From assembly GCA_902585045.1 (NCBI GenBank), contig CACICB010000001.1, forward strand, positions 151,403 to 215,402: a DNA stretch of 64,000 nt. The letters are read 5' to 3'. This document shows, in pieces, positions 26,807 through 36,249 of the stretch. A program made the position numbers and the translations under genes. The notes beneath the pieces were generated by a model. It was not told where the DNA came from. It saw only the letters and a list, made by a program, of their open reading frames with translations, and searched no databases. Numbering within the stretch: the first letter of the stretch is position 1; each line of letters begins with the position of its first letter. Source of the stretch: an uncultured Pelagibacteraceae bacterium (GTDB taxonomy: Bacteria; Pseudomonadota; Alphaproteobacteria; Pelagibacterales; Pelagibacteraceae).

Positions 26807-28982
26807 TTATTTTATTTCTATCTATAATTTTTTGAATAAATCTTGGTGTAATTGTTCTGATTGGATTTATCGATGTTTTTATTTTTCCTTTAGGTCCCTT
26901 CATTTTAAAACTTATTCCAAATAATCCTTCTCCTACTTCTTTTGGGATTACTATATCTCCAATCAAAGGTATTCTGGAAATCATTTTATTGATTGTCTTA
27001 GCAGGAATTAATGTACCTCTTAAGCTTGTTATGTTTTTATCTTGATAACCATCCATCAAAACTGAGATACTTGGTCCCAAAGCTAAAATTTCATTTATCC
27101 TGATTAATTCTCCAGTTTGTTCGATATCAATTTCTAATGTATCAAAAGATATTCCTTCTCCTGCAGCTAAATCTGCTAAACCTCCTAGATCAGCTAATGT
27201 AAGTAATTTTACCATACCAGGTGCATCTACAACTTTAAAATTTTCAATTTTAAGTTTAGAGATTGATGATTTTTCATCAATTATTGATGAGTACAATAAT
27301 TTTCCACCTGTTAATCCTTTAAAAAAACCGTACTCAGTTAATAGAGGCTTAGTGATGTCTGAGTAAATTTCTAAATATTTTTTCTTATTTAATTTATCAT
27401 TTTTCATTGAGATATCTAAAAAATTGTTATTCCCAAAATCACCTTTAGAAGAAATTTTTATAAATTTTCCTCTTTCAATTGTTCCAATAAGTCTAAATTT
27501 TGAAAGTTTTTCAGACAAAGGAACAATAACATTAACTAAATCGATTTCTATATCCTTATTTAATTTTCTGAAATTATTATCTTTTTCTTTTTGGTTTATT
27601 ATTTTGATTAAATTACTTGCATCAAATTTATTACCTGTAATTATAATTTTATTTCCTAGTAAAATTGTAAAATCATTATTTAATATTTGTTCATCAAACG
27701 TTTTGATTGACACTTTTTTTAAATTTAAAAATTTACCTTTTTGAAGTTTAAGATCCTCTATAATCATAGAATTGTTGCCTTCATTATAATTTAAATATTT
27801 AAATTTTAGATTGTCTCTAAATTTTTCTAGTTCAAAAGAAATTTCAGCGATTGTTTTTTTTGGTTTTACATAGTTTATTAAATCTATTTCTATTTTTTCG
27901 TCTATATCTGCTTTAATTTTGAAATTTAAAATTTCTTTATTAGTTATATTATCTAACTCAAAATTCAAAAAATTCTTATTATTTAAAGAATATTTACCTT
28001 TCGTACTTATATTATTTTGGTTTAAGTTGATTAAAGTATTTACTTCAACATCTTTAACTGTAATAAATTTGGGACTTTCTTCAAATAAAACTTTTTCGAT
28101 AGAATTTTGTAAATTAAATTTTGCGTTTTCAATTTTACCTCTATTTTTGAAATTATAACTTTTTACTTTTAAAGTTTTGTCTAAATTGACCGTAAGACTA
28201 TTATTAAACTTACCACTTAAATTATCTAAAGAACTTAAATTCAAAAATTTGTTTAAAATCTCGTATTCTCTATAAAAATTATTATTAATTTTTATATTAC
28301 TTAAAAAGTTAGTTTCTATTAAAATTTCTGGAAAAATTTTAATTTTCGCGTCACCATCTTTTATATTCAATGGGCCTAATTTACTAAGAAAACTCTTAAT
28401 CAAAATGTCTGTATTATCTGCAAAAAAAGTAAAGCTTGTATCCTCGAAGAAGATTTCTTTTTCAAAATAAATCTTTGCATCCTCAACAGATCCTCTCGTT
28501 ATAAAGTTCTCAATTTCATTGCTCTTATTAAAAAAAAAATCAATTTCTGTATTTAATTTTCCCTCAACAAGTTTATTATTCAAAAAACTTGAAAAATTAG
28601 ATGGCTTTAATATGGATGAAATTTTTTTAATATTCTTAAAATTAATTTGTTTGAAATTTAAACTTATTTTTTCAAACTTATTTTCAGATTTTATCAGTGA
28701 AAGAAAATTAACATAAGCTTTAATGTCATTTACAGGTAAGGTGATTTCTTTAAAGTTAATGCTTGGGTTTTTAGCCTCTAAAAATAAACTAATTTCTTTT
28801 AAATCAACCTTAAACTTTATAGTTTTTAAATTTAAATCTATATCTGCGTTACTTGCTTTAATTTTTTTTGTAATTAAATTATTAAATCTTTTTGTTTCAA
28901 TGCCTGTTGTAGATAAAAAGAATAATAATAGAAATAAAATAGTTAAGATTGATATAAGTGAAAAATTAAGTAATGTCCTCAT
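26799..28982 (-). CDS. AsmA/YhdP-like envelope protein
   Basis: 727 residues. It has one N-terminal signal anchor (about 5-27), then a long Lys/Asn-rich beta-strand region without cofactor motifs. The conserved C-terminal AsmA-like segment contains GPSISVLMDGY and a hydrophobic stretch ending GISFKMKGPKGK. Proteins of this type are bridge-like lipid-transfer candidates that span the periplasm and affect outer-membrane lipid supply. E. coli YhdP is about 1270 residues, so this is a short version. Its start shares one base with the prfB stop. Confidence 0.8.
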   Translation of the reverse strand: MRTLLNFSLISILTILFLLLFFLSTTGIETKRFNNLITKKIKASNADIDLNLKTIKFKVDLKEISLFLEAKNPSINFKEITLPVNDIKAYVNFLSLIKSENKFEKISLNFKQINFKNIKKISSILKPSNFSSFLNNKLVEGKLNTEIDFFFNKSNEIENFITRGSVEDAKIYFEKEIFFEDTSFTFFADNTDILIKSFLSKLGPLNIKDGDAKIKIFPEILIETNFLSNIKINNNFYREYEILNKFLNLSSLDNLSGKFNNSLTVNLDKTLKVKSYNFKNRGKIENAKFNLQNSIEKVLFEESPKFITVKDVEVNTLINLNQNNISTKGKYSLNNKNFLNFELDNITNKEILNFKIKADIDEKIEIDLINYVKPKKTIAEISFELEKFRDNLKFKYLNYNEGNNSMIIEDLKLQKGKFLNLKKVSIKTFDEQILNNDFTILLGNKIIITGNKFDASNLIKIINQKEKDNNFRKLNKDIEIDLVNVIVPLSEKLSKFRLIGTIERGKFIKISSKGDFGNNNFLDISMKNDKLNKKKYLEIYSDITKPLLTEYGFFKGLTGGKLLYSSIIDEKSSISKLKIENFKVVDAPGMVKLLTLADLGGLADLAAGEGISFDTLEIDIEQTGELIRINEILALGPSISVLMDGYQDKNITSLRGTLIPAKTINKMISRIPLIGDIVIPKEVGEGLFGISFKMKGPKGKIKTSINPIRTITPRFIQKIIDRNKIIN

Positions 28983-30071
28983 TATTTATTTTTAATACCC
29001 TCTTCAATAAATTCATCAATATTTCCATTGAGAACACTTGAGGGATTTGTGCTCTCAATTTTATTACGTAAGTCTTTTACTAATTGATAAGGTTGTAAAA
29101 CATAAGATCTTATTTGATGACCCCAACCAATATCAGTTTTGGAGTCTAAATCTTTTTGATTTTTCTCCTCTCTTTTTTGTATCTCATGCTCGTACAGTCT
29201 AGCTTTTAGCATTTTGTAACAAGTTTCTTTATTTTTGTGTTGAGATCTTTCATTTTGACACTGAACAACTATTTTAGTTGGAAGATGAGTAATTCTTACT
29301 GCGCTATCAGTTGTATTTACATGCTGGCCGCCAGCTCCACTAGATCTATACGTGTCAACTCTTAAGTCTTTTTCATCAATCTTAATATCTATGTCATCAT
29401 CAACTACAGGATAAACCCAAACACTTGCGAAGCTTGTATGTCTTCTCGCACCACTGTCAAAAGGTGATATCCTAACCAGTCTGTGAACACCTGACTCAGC
29501 TCTCATTAATCCGTATAAGTAATCGCCATCTGCTTTAATAATTGAGGATTTAATTCCAGCTTCATCTCCTTTATGCTCACTAATAACTTCATATTTGTAT
29601 TTTTTTTTGTCAAACCACCTTAAATACATTCTTCTTAACATGTCTGCCCAATCTTGGCTTTCAGTGCCTCCAGCCCCAGCATGTATTTCTAAATAAATAT
29701 CAAAGTCATCATTCTCTCCGGAAAGAAAACAAATTTTTTCGCAATTTTTTAAATTTTTTTGAATTTCTTCTATTTTATTATTACAATCTTTGATTGTTTC
29801 TTCATCTTTTTCCTTGTTCGCAATATCAAATAATTCTCTTAAATCTGAAATATCATTTAATGATCTTCTGTAGATATTTAGGATTTGTTCGTAAATTTTT
29901 TTTTGTTTTACAGTCTTCTTAACAAGCTTTTGATCTTTCCAAAAGTTTTCTTTTTGCGATACTGTTTCAAGCTCTTTTATTTTATTTTCAACTTTATTTT
30001 TATCAAAGATACCCCCTTATATTTTTAAGGTTCTTTTCTAAATCATTCAATTTATTTTCAAAATTTTGCAT
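28982..30071 (-). CDS. prfB: Peptide chain release factor 2 (programmed +1 frameshift)
   Basis: RF2 terminates translation at UGA and UAA. Frame 0 starts at the ATG at 30071 and stops after 22 codons at an in-frame TGA (30005-30003). The preceding AGG GGG TAT CTT is the classical frameshift site, with its internal Shine-Dalgarno-like AGGGGG. After a +1 slip the frame continues to 28982, giving about 362 residues. The +1 frame holds GGTESQDWADML, the stop-recognition motif SPF (RISPFDSGARR) and the catalytic GGQ (GAGGQHVNTTDSAVRI). A shorter 219-codon frame beginning at an internal Met is only the distal part. The first ATG shares one base with the mrcA stop. Confidence 0.96.
30000..30020 (-). 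promoter_or_regulatory. prfB programmed +1 frameshift signal
   Basis: On the minus strand AGGGGG (30017-30012), TAT, CTT and the TGA stop (30005-30003) occur in the canonical order and spacing. The ribosome slips from CTT into the +1 frame, read on as GAT AAA AAT. When RF2 is scarce the slip is favoured, so the element autoregulates RF2 synthesis; that mechanism is known from E. coli. Confidence 0.95.
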
Positions 30072-32434
30072 TAGTAAAATTGCCTATATTTAATTAGAGT
30101 ATCACGACTGTTAATTGAAATTAAATTATTATTATTAATATTGTTAATATCTTTTACCTTTAGTGCCTCGACAATAGTTTTTTTATCCCCTAATGAGGCT
30201 TTCAGCCCTGTATCATAATTAAGAGAAGTTAAATAAATTTTTTGTGGAACTTTAAATTCTTTAAAATCACCTTTAAAAAGTGCGTTTTCAATAAAATCTT
30301 TAAATATTGGTAAAGCTGCTTTCGATCCTGTTTCAAACTTTCCTAAAGTTTGAGGATTATCAAAACCGATGTAAACTCCGATTACTAAATTTGATGAAAA
30401 TCCTATAAACCATGCATCAAAATTTTTATTTGTTGTACCGGTTTTGCCTGCCAAAGGAACGTTAAGTGATTTCAATTTTTTTGCTGTTCCTCTTTTAACT
30501 GTTCCATTAAGTATAGAAACCATTTGGTAAGCAGTTTCCTCACTAAAAACTCTTATATTTGTATTTTCTATCTTAGGAAGTTCTTCATTTTGGTTTATAA
30601 ACTTATCACATCCAATACATTTTCTATTTTTTAAACTAAATATTGTATTTCCCCTTCTGTCTTGAATTCTTGAGATTAATGTAGGATTAATTTTTTTTCC
30701 TCCATTAACAAATGGAGCATAAGCGGAAGTAAGATTCAATAAAGTAGTTTCAGCTGCTCCAAGTGAAACTGATAAAAGTTCTGGTATATCATCATAAATA
30801 TCTAATTTTTCTGATAATTCTAAAATCTTATTTAATCCTAAAATTTTTGCTATCCTAACTGTCATTAAATTTCTAGAATATTCAATGCCTTTTCTTAAAG
30901 TGGTAGGCCCGTAGAATTTTTTTCCGTAGTTTTCTGGTTTCCAGTTTTTTAATCCCACACCTTGACTTTCAACAAATGGTGCATCCAAAATGATTGAGTT
31001 AGGTGAGAAACCATTTTCTAAAGCAGCAGCATATACAATAGGTTTAAATGCTGAACCGGGTTGTCGTTTGGCTTGTGTGACTCTATTGAATTCACTAGAC
31101 CGAAAATTAAAACCGCCTACTAGAGCTTTGACATCTCCAGTGTAAGGATCTAATGCTACAATACCTCCATCAACCTTTGGATATTGTTTTAAATTCCAAG
31201 AATTTTTATTTTTTTTTACAAATATTATATCGCCAACTTTAAAAACTTCTTTTAATTTTTTTTTATTTGAAAGAGCCCATTTTACTTTCTTATTGCTTAA
31301 TACGCCGTAAGTATCTTTTTTAACTTTCTCATTAATGATCTTAAAATTAATTTCATTATCGTCTAAGTTTTGAATTTCAGCAAATTTCCATCCCAACGTT
31401 GGATCTAATTTATAAGTGTCTAATTTATTTTTCCAATTTTTATTTGCTGTGGTGTTAGAAATAGGACCTCTCCAACCATGTCGTTTGTCATAATCTTCTA
31501 TTCCCTTTCTGAGAGACTTAAGAGCTTGAATTTGATAATTAATATTAAGCGGTGTTCTAATACTAAGTCCTTCTGAATATAATTTTTCAAATCCATAATT
31601 TTCTTTTACTGACCTTCTGACCTCCTCAGTATATGAATTTGCCTCATTCACAATCTCTATTTTTCTTTTCTTTAGGTTTAATTTTGAAACCTTTAAACTC
31701 TTTAACTCTTCTTTAGAAATAAACTTATTTTCCTCTAAGTTTTTTAAAACTAAATTCCTTCTAAATTTACTTATCTCTGGAAATCTATAAGGATTGTATT
31801 TACTTGGAGCTTTAGGCAAAGCAGCAAGCAAAGCAGCATCAGCATAATTTAATTCTTTTATTGGTTTATCAAAATATTCCAAGCTTGCAGCAGCAATTCC
31901 ATATGTCCCTTGTCCAAGGTAAATTTGATTCAAATAAAGTTCTAAAATCCTCTCTTTCGAATAAGCTCTTTCAATTCTAAAAGCTAAAATTGCCTCTTTA
32001 ATTTTTCTTTTTATTGAAACCTCGTTAGTTAAAAGAAAATTTTTAGCTACTTGCTGGGTAATTGTAGATGCTCCCTCTAATCTTTTATTTTGTGATATAT
32101 TTTTAATATTATTTATTAAAGCTCTTAAAATTCCTTTGGCATCTACTCCTGGGTGATTAAAGAAATTTTTATCCTCTGCCGAAAGAAATGAGTTGATTAC
32201 TGTAGAAGGAATAGAGTCATAAGGTACAAATAATCTTTTTTCTATAGCGTACTCTGCTATTAACTTTCCATCTTCAGAATAAACTCTGCTTGATATAGGA
32301 GGTTGATAGTTTGATAACTTTTTATAATCAGGTAAACCTATGGAAAAATACCATAAAGTAGATAATAAAAATAAAAGGGCTACTATAAAAAAAATTATAA
32401 TAGATTTGATAGAAAAATTAATAAATTTAAGCAT
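30071..32434 (-). CDS. mrcA: Penicillin-binding protein 1A (bifunctional class A PBP)
   Basis: 787 residues. An N-terminal membrane anchor (about 10-30) precedes the GT51 glycosyltransferase domain with catalytic Glu87 in SAEDKNFFNHPG, plus EGASTITQQVAKNFLL. An inserted OB-like region (about 300-420) and the transpeptidase domain follow, with RQPGSAFKPI (SxxK), SRN (SxN) and KTGTTNKNFDAWF (KTG). It polymerises and cross-links peptidoglycan in the periplasm. It is the upstream partner of prfB (one shared base) and divergent from the RNase E/G gene by 144 bases. Confidence 0.96.
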   Translation of the reverse strand: MLKFINFSIKSIIIFFIVALLFLLSTLWYFSIGLPDYKKLSNYQPPISSRVYSEDGKLIAEYAIEKRLFVPYDSIPSTVINSFLSAEDKNFFNHPGVDAKGILRALINNIKNISQNKRLEGASTITQQVAKNFLLTNEVSIKRKIKEAILAFRIERAYSKERILELYLNQIYLGQGTYGIAAASLEYFDKPIKELNYADAALLAALPKAPSKYNPYRFPEISKFRRNLVLKNLEENKFISKEELKSLKVSKLNLKKRKIEIVNEANSYTEEVRRSVKENYGFEKLYSEGLSIRTPLNINYQIQALKSLRKGIEDYDKRHGWRGPISNTTANKNWKNKLDTYKLDPTLGWKFAEIQNLDDNEINFKIINEKVKKDTYGVLSNKKVKWALSNKKKLKEVFKVGDIIFVKKNKNSWNLKQYPKVDGGIVALDPYTGDVKALVGGFNFRSSEFNRVTQAKRQPGSAFKPIVYAAALENGFSPNSIILDAPFVESQGVGLKNWKPENYGKKFYGPTTLRKGIEYSRNLMTVRIAKILGLNKILELSEKLDIYDDIPELLSVSLGAAETTLLNLTSAYAPFVNGGKKINPTLISRIQDRRGNTIFSLKNRKCIGCDKFINQNEELPKIENTNIRVFSEETAYQMVSILNGTVKRGTAKKLKSLNVPLAGKTGTTNKNFDAWFIGFSSNLVIGVYIGFDNPQTLGKFETGSKAALPIFKDFIENALFKGDFKEFKVPQKIYLTSLNYDTGLKASLGDKKTIVEALKVKDINNINNNNLISINSRDTLIKYRQFY

Positions 32435-32578
32435 CTTACCTTTATATTGTTAAAAAATTTGACTTTCTTTAGGCATTTAAATTTAAATATGTGTATTTAT
32501 AGTTAAAATTGTATAAAATAACCATATGACAAAATTAAAATTCACAATTTTTACAAAAATAAAAGGAATTCAATCAAA

Positions 32579-34387
32579 ATGGAAAAAAATTTATATATTG
32601 ATGCCTCGCATCCAAATGAAACACGTATTATTCTTAAATCTACAAATTCAATTGAAGAATATGAATTTGAAGATAAGAACAATCTAACTTTTAAAAACAA
32701 TATTTATTTAGGAGCTATAAGTAGAGTTGAGCCTTCATTACAGGCAGCTTTTGTTAATTTTGGAAGAGACAGACACGGGTTTTTAGCCTTTAATGACATT
32801 CAATCAGACTATTATCAAATTCCCTTCGAAGATAAGGAAAAAATTAAAGAAGTTGAAGAAGAAATAAGAGAAAGTTTAAAAAATAAGAATTTGGAGGACC
32901 CTGGTGAAAGTGCTTTATCGAATACTTCTCAAGAAAATAATATTGTGGAAAATAATGAAACATCTAAATCTGGTGAAATTGAAAAAAAGGAATATAGAGA
33001 AGAAATTAAATCATCATACGGCATTAAGAAATATAAAATTCAAGAAGTAATTAAGCCTGGTCAAGTAGTCTTAATTCAGGTTATTAAAGAAGAGAGAGGT
33101 CAAAAAGGGGCTGCTCTAACTACTTTCATTTCATTAGCTGGAAAATACATGGTACTAATGCCTAACACTCCGAAAGGTGGAGGAATATCAAGAAAAATTT
33201 TTAATTCCTCTGATAGACAGAAAATAAGAACTATTCTAAACGAAATTCAAATACCAAAAAGCATGGGAGTAATCGTTAGAACAGCAGGCGCTAATAAAAC
33301 AAAAAATGAAATTGAAAAAGATTTTCAAAATACTTTAAAAACTTGGGAAGAAATTAAAGATAAAGCAATAGACTCTAATGCGCCTTCATTGGTTTATGAG
33401 GAGGGAGATATAATTAAAAGAACTTTAAGAGATACCTATGATAACGATACTAAGAATATATATATCGAGGGTAATGAGGCATATCAAAAAGCAAAAAAAT
33501 TCATGAAAGAATTAATGCCTAGAAACGTAAAAAATATTAAAAAATATAGGGGTAAAAAACCATTATTTCAAGATGCAAATATTGAAAAGGAGTTAAATAA
33601 TATTTTTGAACCTACTGTCAAACTTAAATCTGGTGGATATATAGTTATAAATCCCACTGAAGCTTTGGTTTCAATCGATATCAACTCAGGTCAGTCAACA
33701 AAACAAACAAATATTGAAAAAACTGCATTGAACACAAATTTAGAAGCAGCTGAGGAGATTGCCCGTCAAATAAAATTAAGAGATTTATCAGGTTTAATTG
33801 TAATTGATTTTATTGATATGATGAATTTTTATAATAGGCGTACAGTTGAAAAAAGAATGAGAGAAAGTATCAGAAAAGATAGAGCTAGAATTCAACTAGG
33901 AAAAATTAGTAACTTTGGTTTGTTAGAAATGACAAGGCAAAGGTTGAGAGAGGGTTCTATTAAATGGGAAACTCAATTATCTTTGGGTTCTTTTGCTCAA
34001 AAAGTTTTAAAAAAAATCCAGTACTTAGCTTTTGGTGATAAGATCAAAATAGTCAAGTCATATGTGCCAGAAAAAGTAAAATTGTATATAGAGAAAAATC
34101 TGCTTGAAGAATTAAAATATTTTCAAAAAAAATACTCGTTCAAAGTTGAAATTTTATCTAATAAAGAATTAATTATACCAGAATATAAAATTGAACTATT
34201 AAATAAATCAAAGAAATTAATTAACAAAATAGAACACTTAGAAAATATTATAGGTACTAAAAAAAATAAGATTTCCATTTCCAAAGAAAAAAAAGAAGGA
34301 AAAAAATTAAAAAAAGAAATAAAAAAAGTAAAAACTAAAAAAAATCTTAGAACACTATGGGTGAGAAGAAAAAAAAAATCAAATTAA
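32579..34387 (+). CDS. rne: Ribonuclease E/G family endonuclease
   Basis: 602 residues. The S1 RNA-binding domain starts at about 36 ([24 protein letters not shown]) and is split by a charged insertion at about 83-148. The catalytic core keeps Asp367 (SIDINSGQS) and Asp410 (IVIDFIDM), 43 residues apart exactly as Asp303 and Asp346 in E. coli RNase E. The zinc-link CPxC motif that normally follows RQRLR is absent; in fact I see no cysteine in the whole protein. The last 50 residues are strongly basic, and no long degradosome scaffold is present. Role: mRNA decay and rRNA/tRNA processing. The stop overlaps thiG by 9 bases. Confidence 0.93.
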   Translation: MEKNLYIDASHPNETRIILKSTNSIEEYEFEDKNNLTFKNNIYLGAISRVEPSLQAAFVNFGRDRHGFLAFNDIQSDYYQIPFEDKEKIKEVEEEIRESLKNKNLEDPGESALSNTSQENNIVENNETSKSGEIEKKEYREEIKSSYGIKKYKIQEVIKPGQVVLIQVIKEERGQKGAALTTFISLAGKYMVLMPNTPKGGGISRKIFNSSDRQKIRTILNEIQIPKSMGVIVRTAGANKTKNEIEKDFQNTLKTWEEIKDKAIDSNAPSLVYEEGDIIKRTLRDTYDNDTKNIYIEGNEAYQKAKKFMKELMPRNVKNIKKYRGKKPLFQDANIEKELNNIFEPTVKLKSGGYIVINPTEALVSIDINSGQSTKQTNIEKTALNTNLEAAEEIARQIKLRDLSGLIVIDFIDMMNFYNRRTVEKRMRESIRKDRARIQLGKISNFGLLEMTRQRLREGSIKWETQLSLGSFAQKVLKKIQYLAFGDKIKIVKSYVPEKVKLYIEKNLLEELKYFQKKYSFKVEILSNKELIIPEYKIELLNKSKKLINKIEHLENIIGTKKNKISISKEKKEGKKLKKEIKKVKTKKNLRTLWVRRKKKSN

Positions 34388-35164
34388 GCCTTTAATTGGA
34401 GAGCTTGCTATAGCAAAATGACTTTTACCCATTCTTCCGGCTAAATAGGAATTTCTACCTGAAATTACTGCATCTCTAAAGGCTTCAGCCATTAAAATTG
34501 GTTTTTTAGCTTTAGCTATAGCGCTATTAATTAAAACACCGTCACAACCTAATTCCATAGCGATAGTCGCATCGGAGGCTGTGCCTATTCCTGCATCAAC
34601 TATTACAGGAACCTTTGATTGTTTGATTATTAATGAAATATTTACTTTATTTTGTAATCCTAATCCTGAACCAATCGGTGAAGCTAAGGGCATAATAGCT
34701 GATGCTCCGTTATCCTCTAATTTTTTTGCTAATAATGGATCATCAGTGCAATAGACCATAACTTTGAATCCCTCTTTAGAAAGTATCTTTGTAGACTTAA
34801 TTGTTTCTATCATATTAGGGTATAAAGTTTTTTTATCACCTAGAACTTCTAATTTAACCAGTTTCCATCCACCCATTTCTCTGGCTAATCTTAGTGTCCT
34901 TAAAGCCTCATCCGATGTATAACAACCTGCCGTATTTGGTAAAAAAATTATTTTTTTTGGGTCAATATAATCACTTAATAATGGTTTTTTTTTATCTAAA
35001 ATATTTATTCGTCTTACGGCTACAGTTACCATACTAGCTCCTGAGGCTTTTACTGCCTTAGCAGTCTCTAAGAAGCTTTTATATTTTCCAGTTCCGATAA
35101 TTAACCTAGATTTAAGAGATTTACCTGCAACTTTAAAAATATCCTTTTTCAAATTATCCTCCAC
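34379..35164 (-). CDS. thiG: Thiazole synthase ThiG
   Basis: 261-residue TIM-barrel enzyme that forms the thiazole phosphate of thiamine from deoxyxylulose phosphate, dehydroglycine and ThiS-thiocarboxylate. Visible motifs are [29 protein letters not shown], the Schiff-base lysine region [20 protein letters not shown] and [11 protein letters not shown]. It overlaps thiS by 11 bases. No thiC, thiD or thiE is seen nearby, in keeping with the known dependence of SAR11 on an external pyrimidine precursor (HMP). Confidence 0.97.
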   Translation of the reverse strand: MEDNLKKDIFKVAGKSLKSRLIIGTGKYKSFLETAKAVKASGASMVTVAVRRINILDKKKPLLSDYIDPKKIIFLPNTAGCYTSDEALRTLRLAREMGGWKLVKLEVLGDKKTLYPNMIETIKSTKILSKEGFKVMVYCTDDPLLAKKLEDNGASAIMPLASPIGSGLGLQNKVNISLIIKQSKVPVIVDAGIGTASDATIAMELGCDGVLINSAIAKAKKPILMAEAFRDAVISGRNSYLAGRMGKSHFAIASSPIKGLI

Positions 35165-35357
35165 CTATAAAGTGTACTATTTCTAATCTATCATTGTTTT
35201 TTAAATATTTTTTTTTAAAGAAAACTTTAGGTACTATTACGCCATTATGTTCTACTGCTATTTTTTTATTAGTTAAATTGTATTTTTTTAAAAGGTCCAA
35301 TATTGAATATTTTGATTTTATAACTACTTTCTTTCCATTTAATTGTATTTTTGCCAT
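35154..35357 (-). CDS. thiS: Sulfur carrier protein ThiS
   Basis: 67-residue ubiquitin-fold carrier starting [13 protein letters not shown] and ending FIGGG, so the C-terminal Gly-Gly that becomes the thiocarboxylate is present. The open frame is longer upstream, but the extra part is hydrophobic antisense of the aroQ start; the ATG at 35357 gives the family's length. It is coupled to thiG by an 11-base overlap and divergent from aroQ by 28 bases, so the two promoters must overlap the genes. Confidence 0.92.
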   Translation of the reverse strand: MAKIQLNGKKVVIKSKYSILDLLKKYNLTNKKIAVEHNGVIVPKVFFKKKYLKNNDRLEIVHFIGGG

Positions 35358-35385
35358 AATTAAGTTATTCAATATCAAGATACTT

Positions 35386-35832
35386 ATGAATAAAATTATA
35401 GTTCTTAATGGACCAAACCTCAACCTTTTAGGTGAAAGAGAAAAAAGACAATATGGTAGTACAACTTTAAAAGAAATTGAGAAAAATTGTAAATATTTTG
35501 CTGAAAAAAATAATATTAAACTTTCTTTATTTCAATCAAATATTGAGGGAGAGCTAATTACTCAAATACAAAATTCAAGGAATGATCAAGATGGTATAAT
35601 TATTAATGCTGGAGGCTATACTCACACATCTGTTGCTATTCATGATGCCTTGAAAATATTAAAAATTCCAATTATTGAATTGCATATAAGTAACATTTAT
35701 AATAGAGAAGAGTTCAGGCACAAATCCTTAATTAGTAAAGTTGCTAGTGGTATCATTTGTGGTTTTGGGGCTGAAGGCTATATTATGTCTTTAAAAGCTA
35801 TGTTAAATATTTTGAAAAATGAAAATAGATAA
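35386..35832 (+). CDS. aroQ: 3-dehydroquinate dehydratase, type II
   Basis: 148 residues, the third step of the shikimate pathway. Start MNKIIVLNGPNLNLLGERE is diagnostic, with the catalytic Tyr in RQYGSTTL. IINAGGYTHTSVAIHDAL and ELHISNIYNREEFRHKS carry the remaining active-site residues, including the His. The frame opens earlier, but the ATG at 35386 is the clear homologous start. It overlaps accB by 14 bases, an arrangement (aroQ-accB-accC) common in Proteobacteria. Confidence 0.97.
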   Translation: MNKIIVLNGPNLNLLGEREKRQYGSTTLKEIEKNCKYFAEKNNIKLSLFQSNIEGELITQIQNSRNDQDGIIINAGGYTHTSVAIHDALKILKIPIIELHISNIYNREEFRHKSLISKVASGIICGFGAEGYIMSLKAMLNILKNENR

Positions 35833-36244
35833 AAAATTAATTAAAGAACTTGTAGAAAATCTAAAAGAATTTGAGCTCTCAGAATTAGAATACCAAGATG
35901 GACAAACAAAAATTAAAGTATCAAAAGCTTCTAAATTAGTTGATCAAGTGAAAACTAGCGCAATTGTATCTCCTAATAAATCAGTTTTAAAATCATCAGA
36001 TGAAATTGATGGCGTGAGAATAAAATCTCCAATAATCGGAACTGCTTATTTAGCACCGGAGCCAGGGGCTAAAAAATTTGTTGAAGTAGGCGATAAAATA
36101 AAAAAAGGTCAAACAGTAATGATTGTAGAAGCGATGAAAACAATGAATCATGTTCCTTCTACTTCTGATGGAGAAGTAAAAAAAATTCTTATTCAAGATG
36201 GTCAACCAGTTGAATTTGGGCAGACTTTAGTTCTTTTAAAATAA
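35819..36244 (+). CDS. accB: Biotin carboxyl carrier protein of acetyl-CoA carboxylase
   Basis: 141 residues. An N-terminal helical region (about 1-45) and a linker lead to the C-terminal biotinyl domain with the biotinylated Lys107 in VEAMKTMN. A PEPG motif (80-83) marks the thumb-like region. It carries CO2 from AccC to the carboxyltransferase in malonyl-CoA synthesis. accC follows after 5 bases. Confidence 0.97.
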   Translation: MKIDKKLIKELVENLKEFELSELEYQDGQTKIKVSKASKLVDQVKTSAIVSPNKSVLKSSDEIDGVRIKSPIIGTAYLAPEPGAKKFVEVGDKIKKGQTVMIVEAMKTMNHVPSTSDGEVKKILIQDGQPVEFGQTLVLLK

Positions 36245-36249
36245 TAAAA

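Noticed and set aside
27424..28158. Open frames opposite the AsmA-like gene
   Set aside because: They are Phe/Leu/Lys-rich antisense shadows without motifs or start context.
28982..29641. Short RF2 frame that looks like a truncated gene or pseudogene
   Set aside because: Hand translation upstream shows the remainder of RF2 in the same frame, joined to the ATG at 30071 by a canonical programmed +1 frameshift.
35194..35385. Upstream extension of aroQ
   Set aside because: This is antisense to thiS; the conserved AroQ N-terminus starts at 35386.
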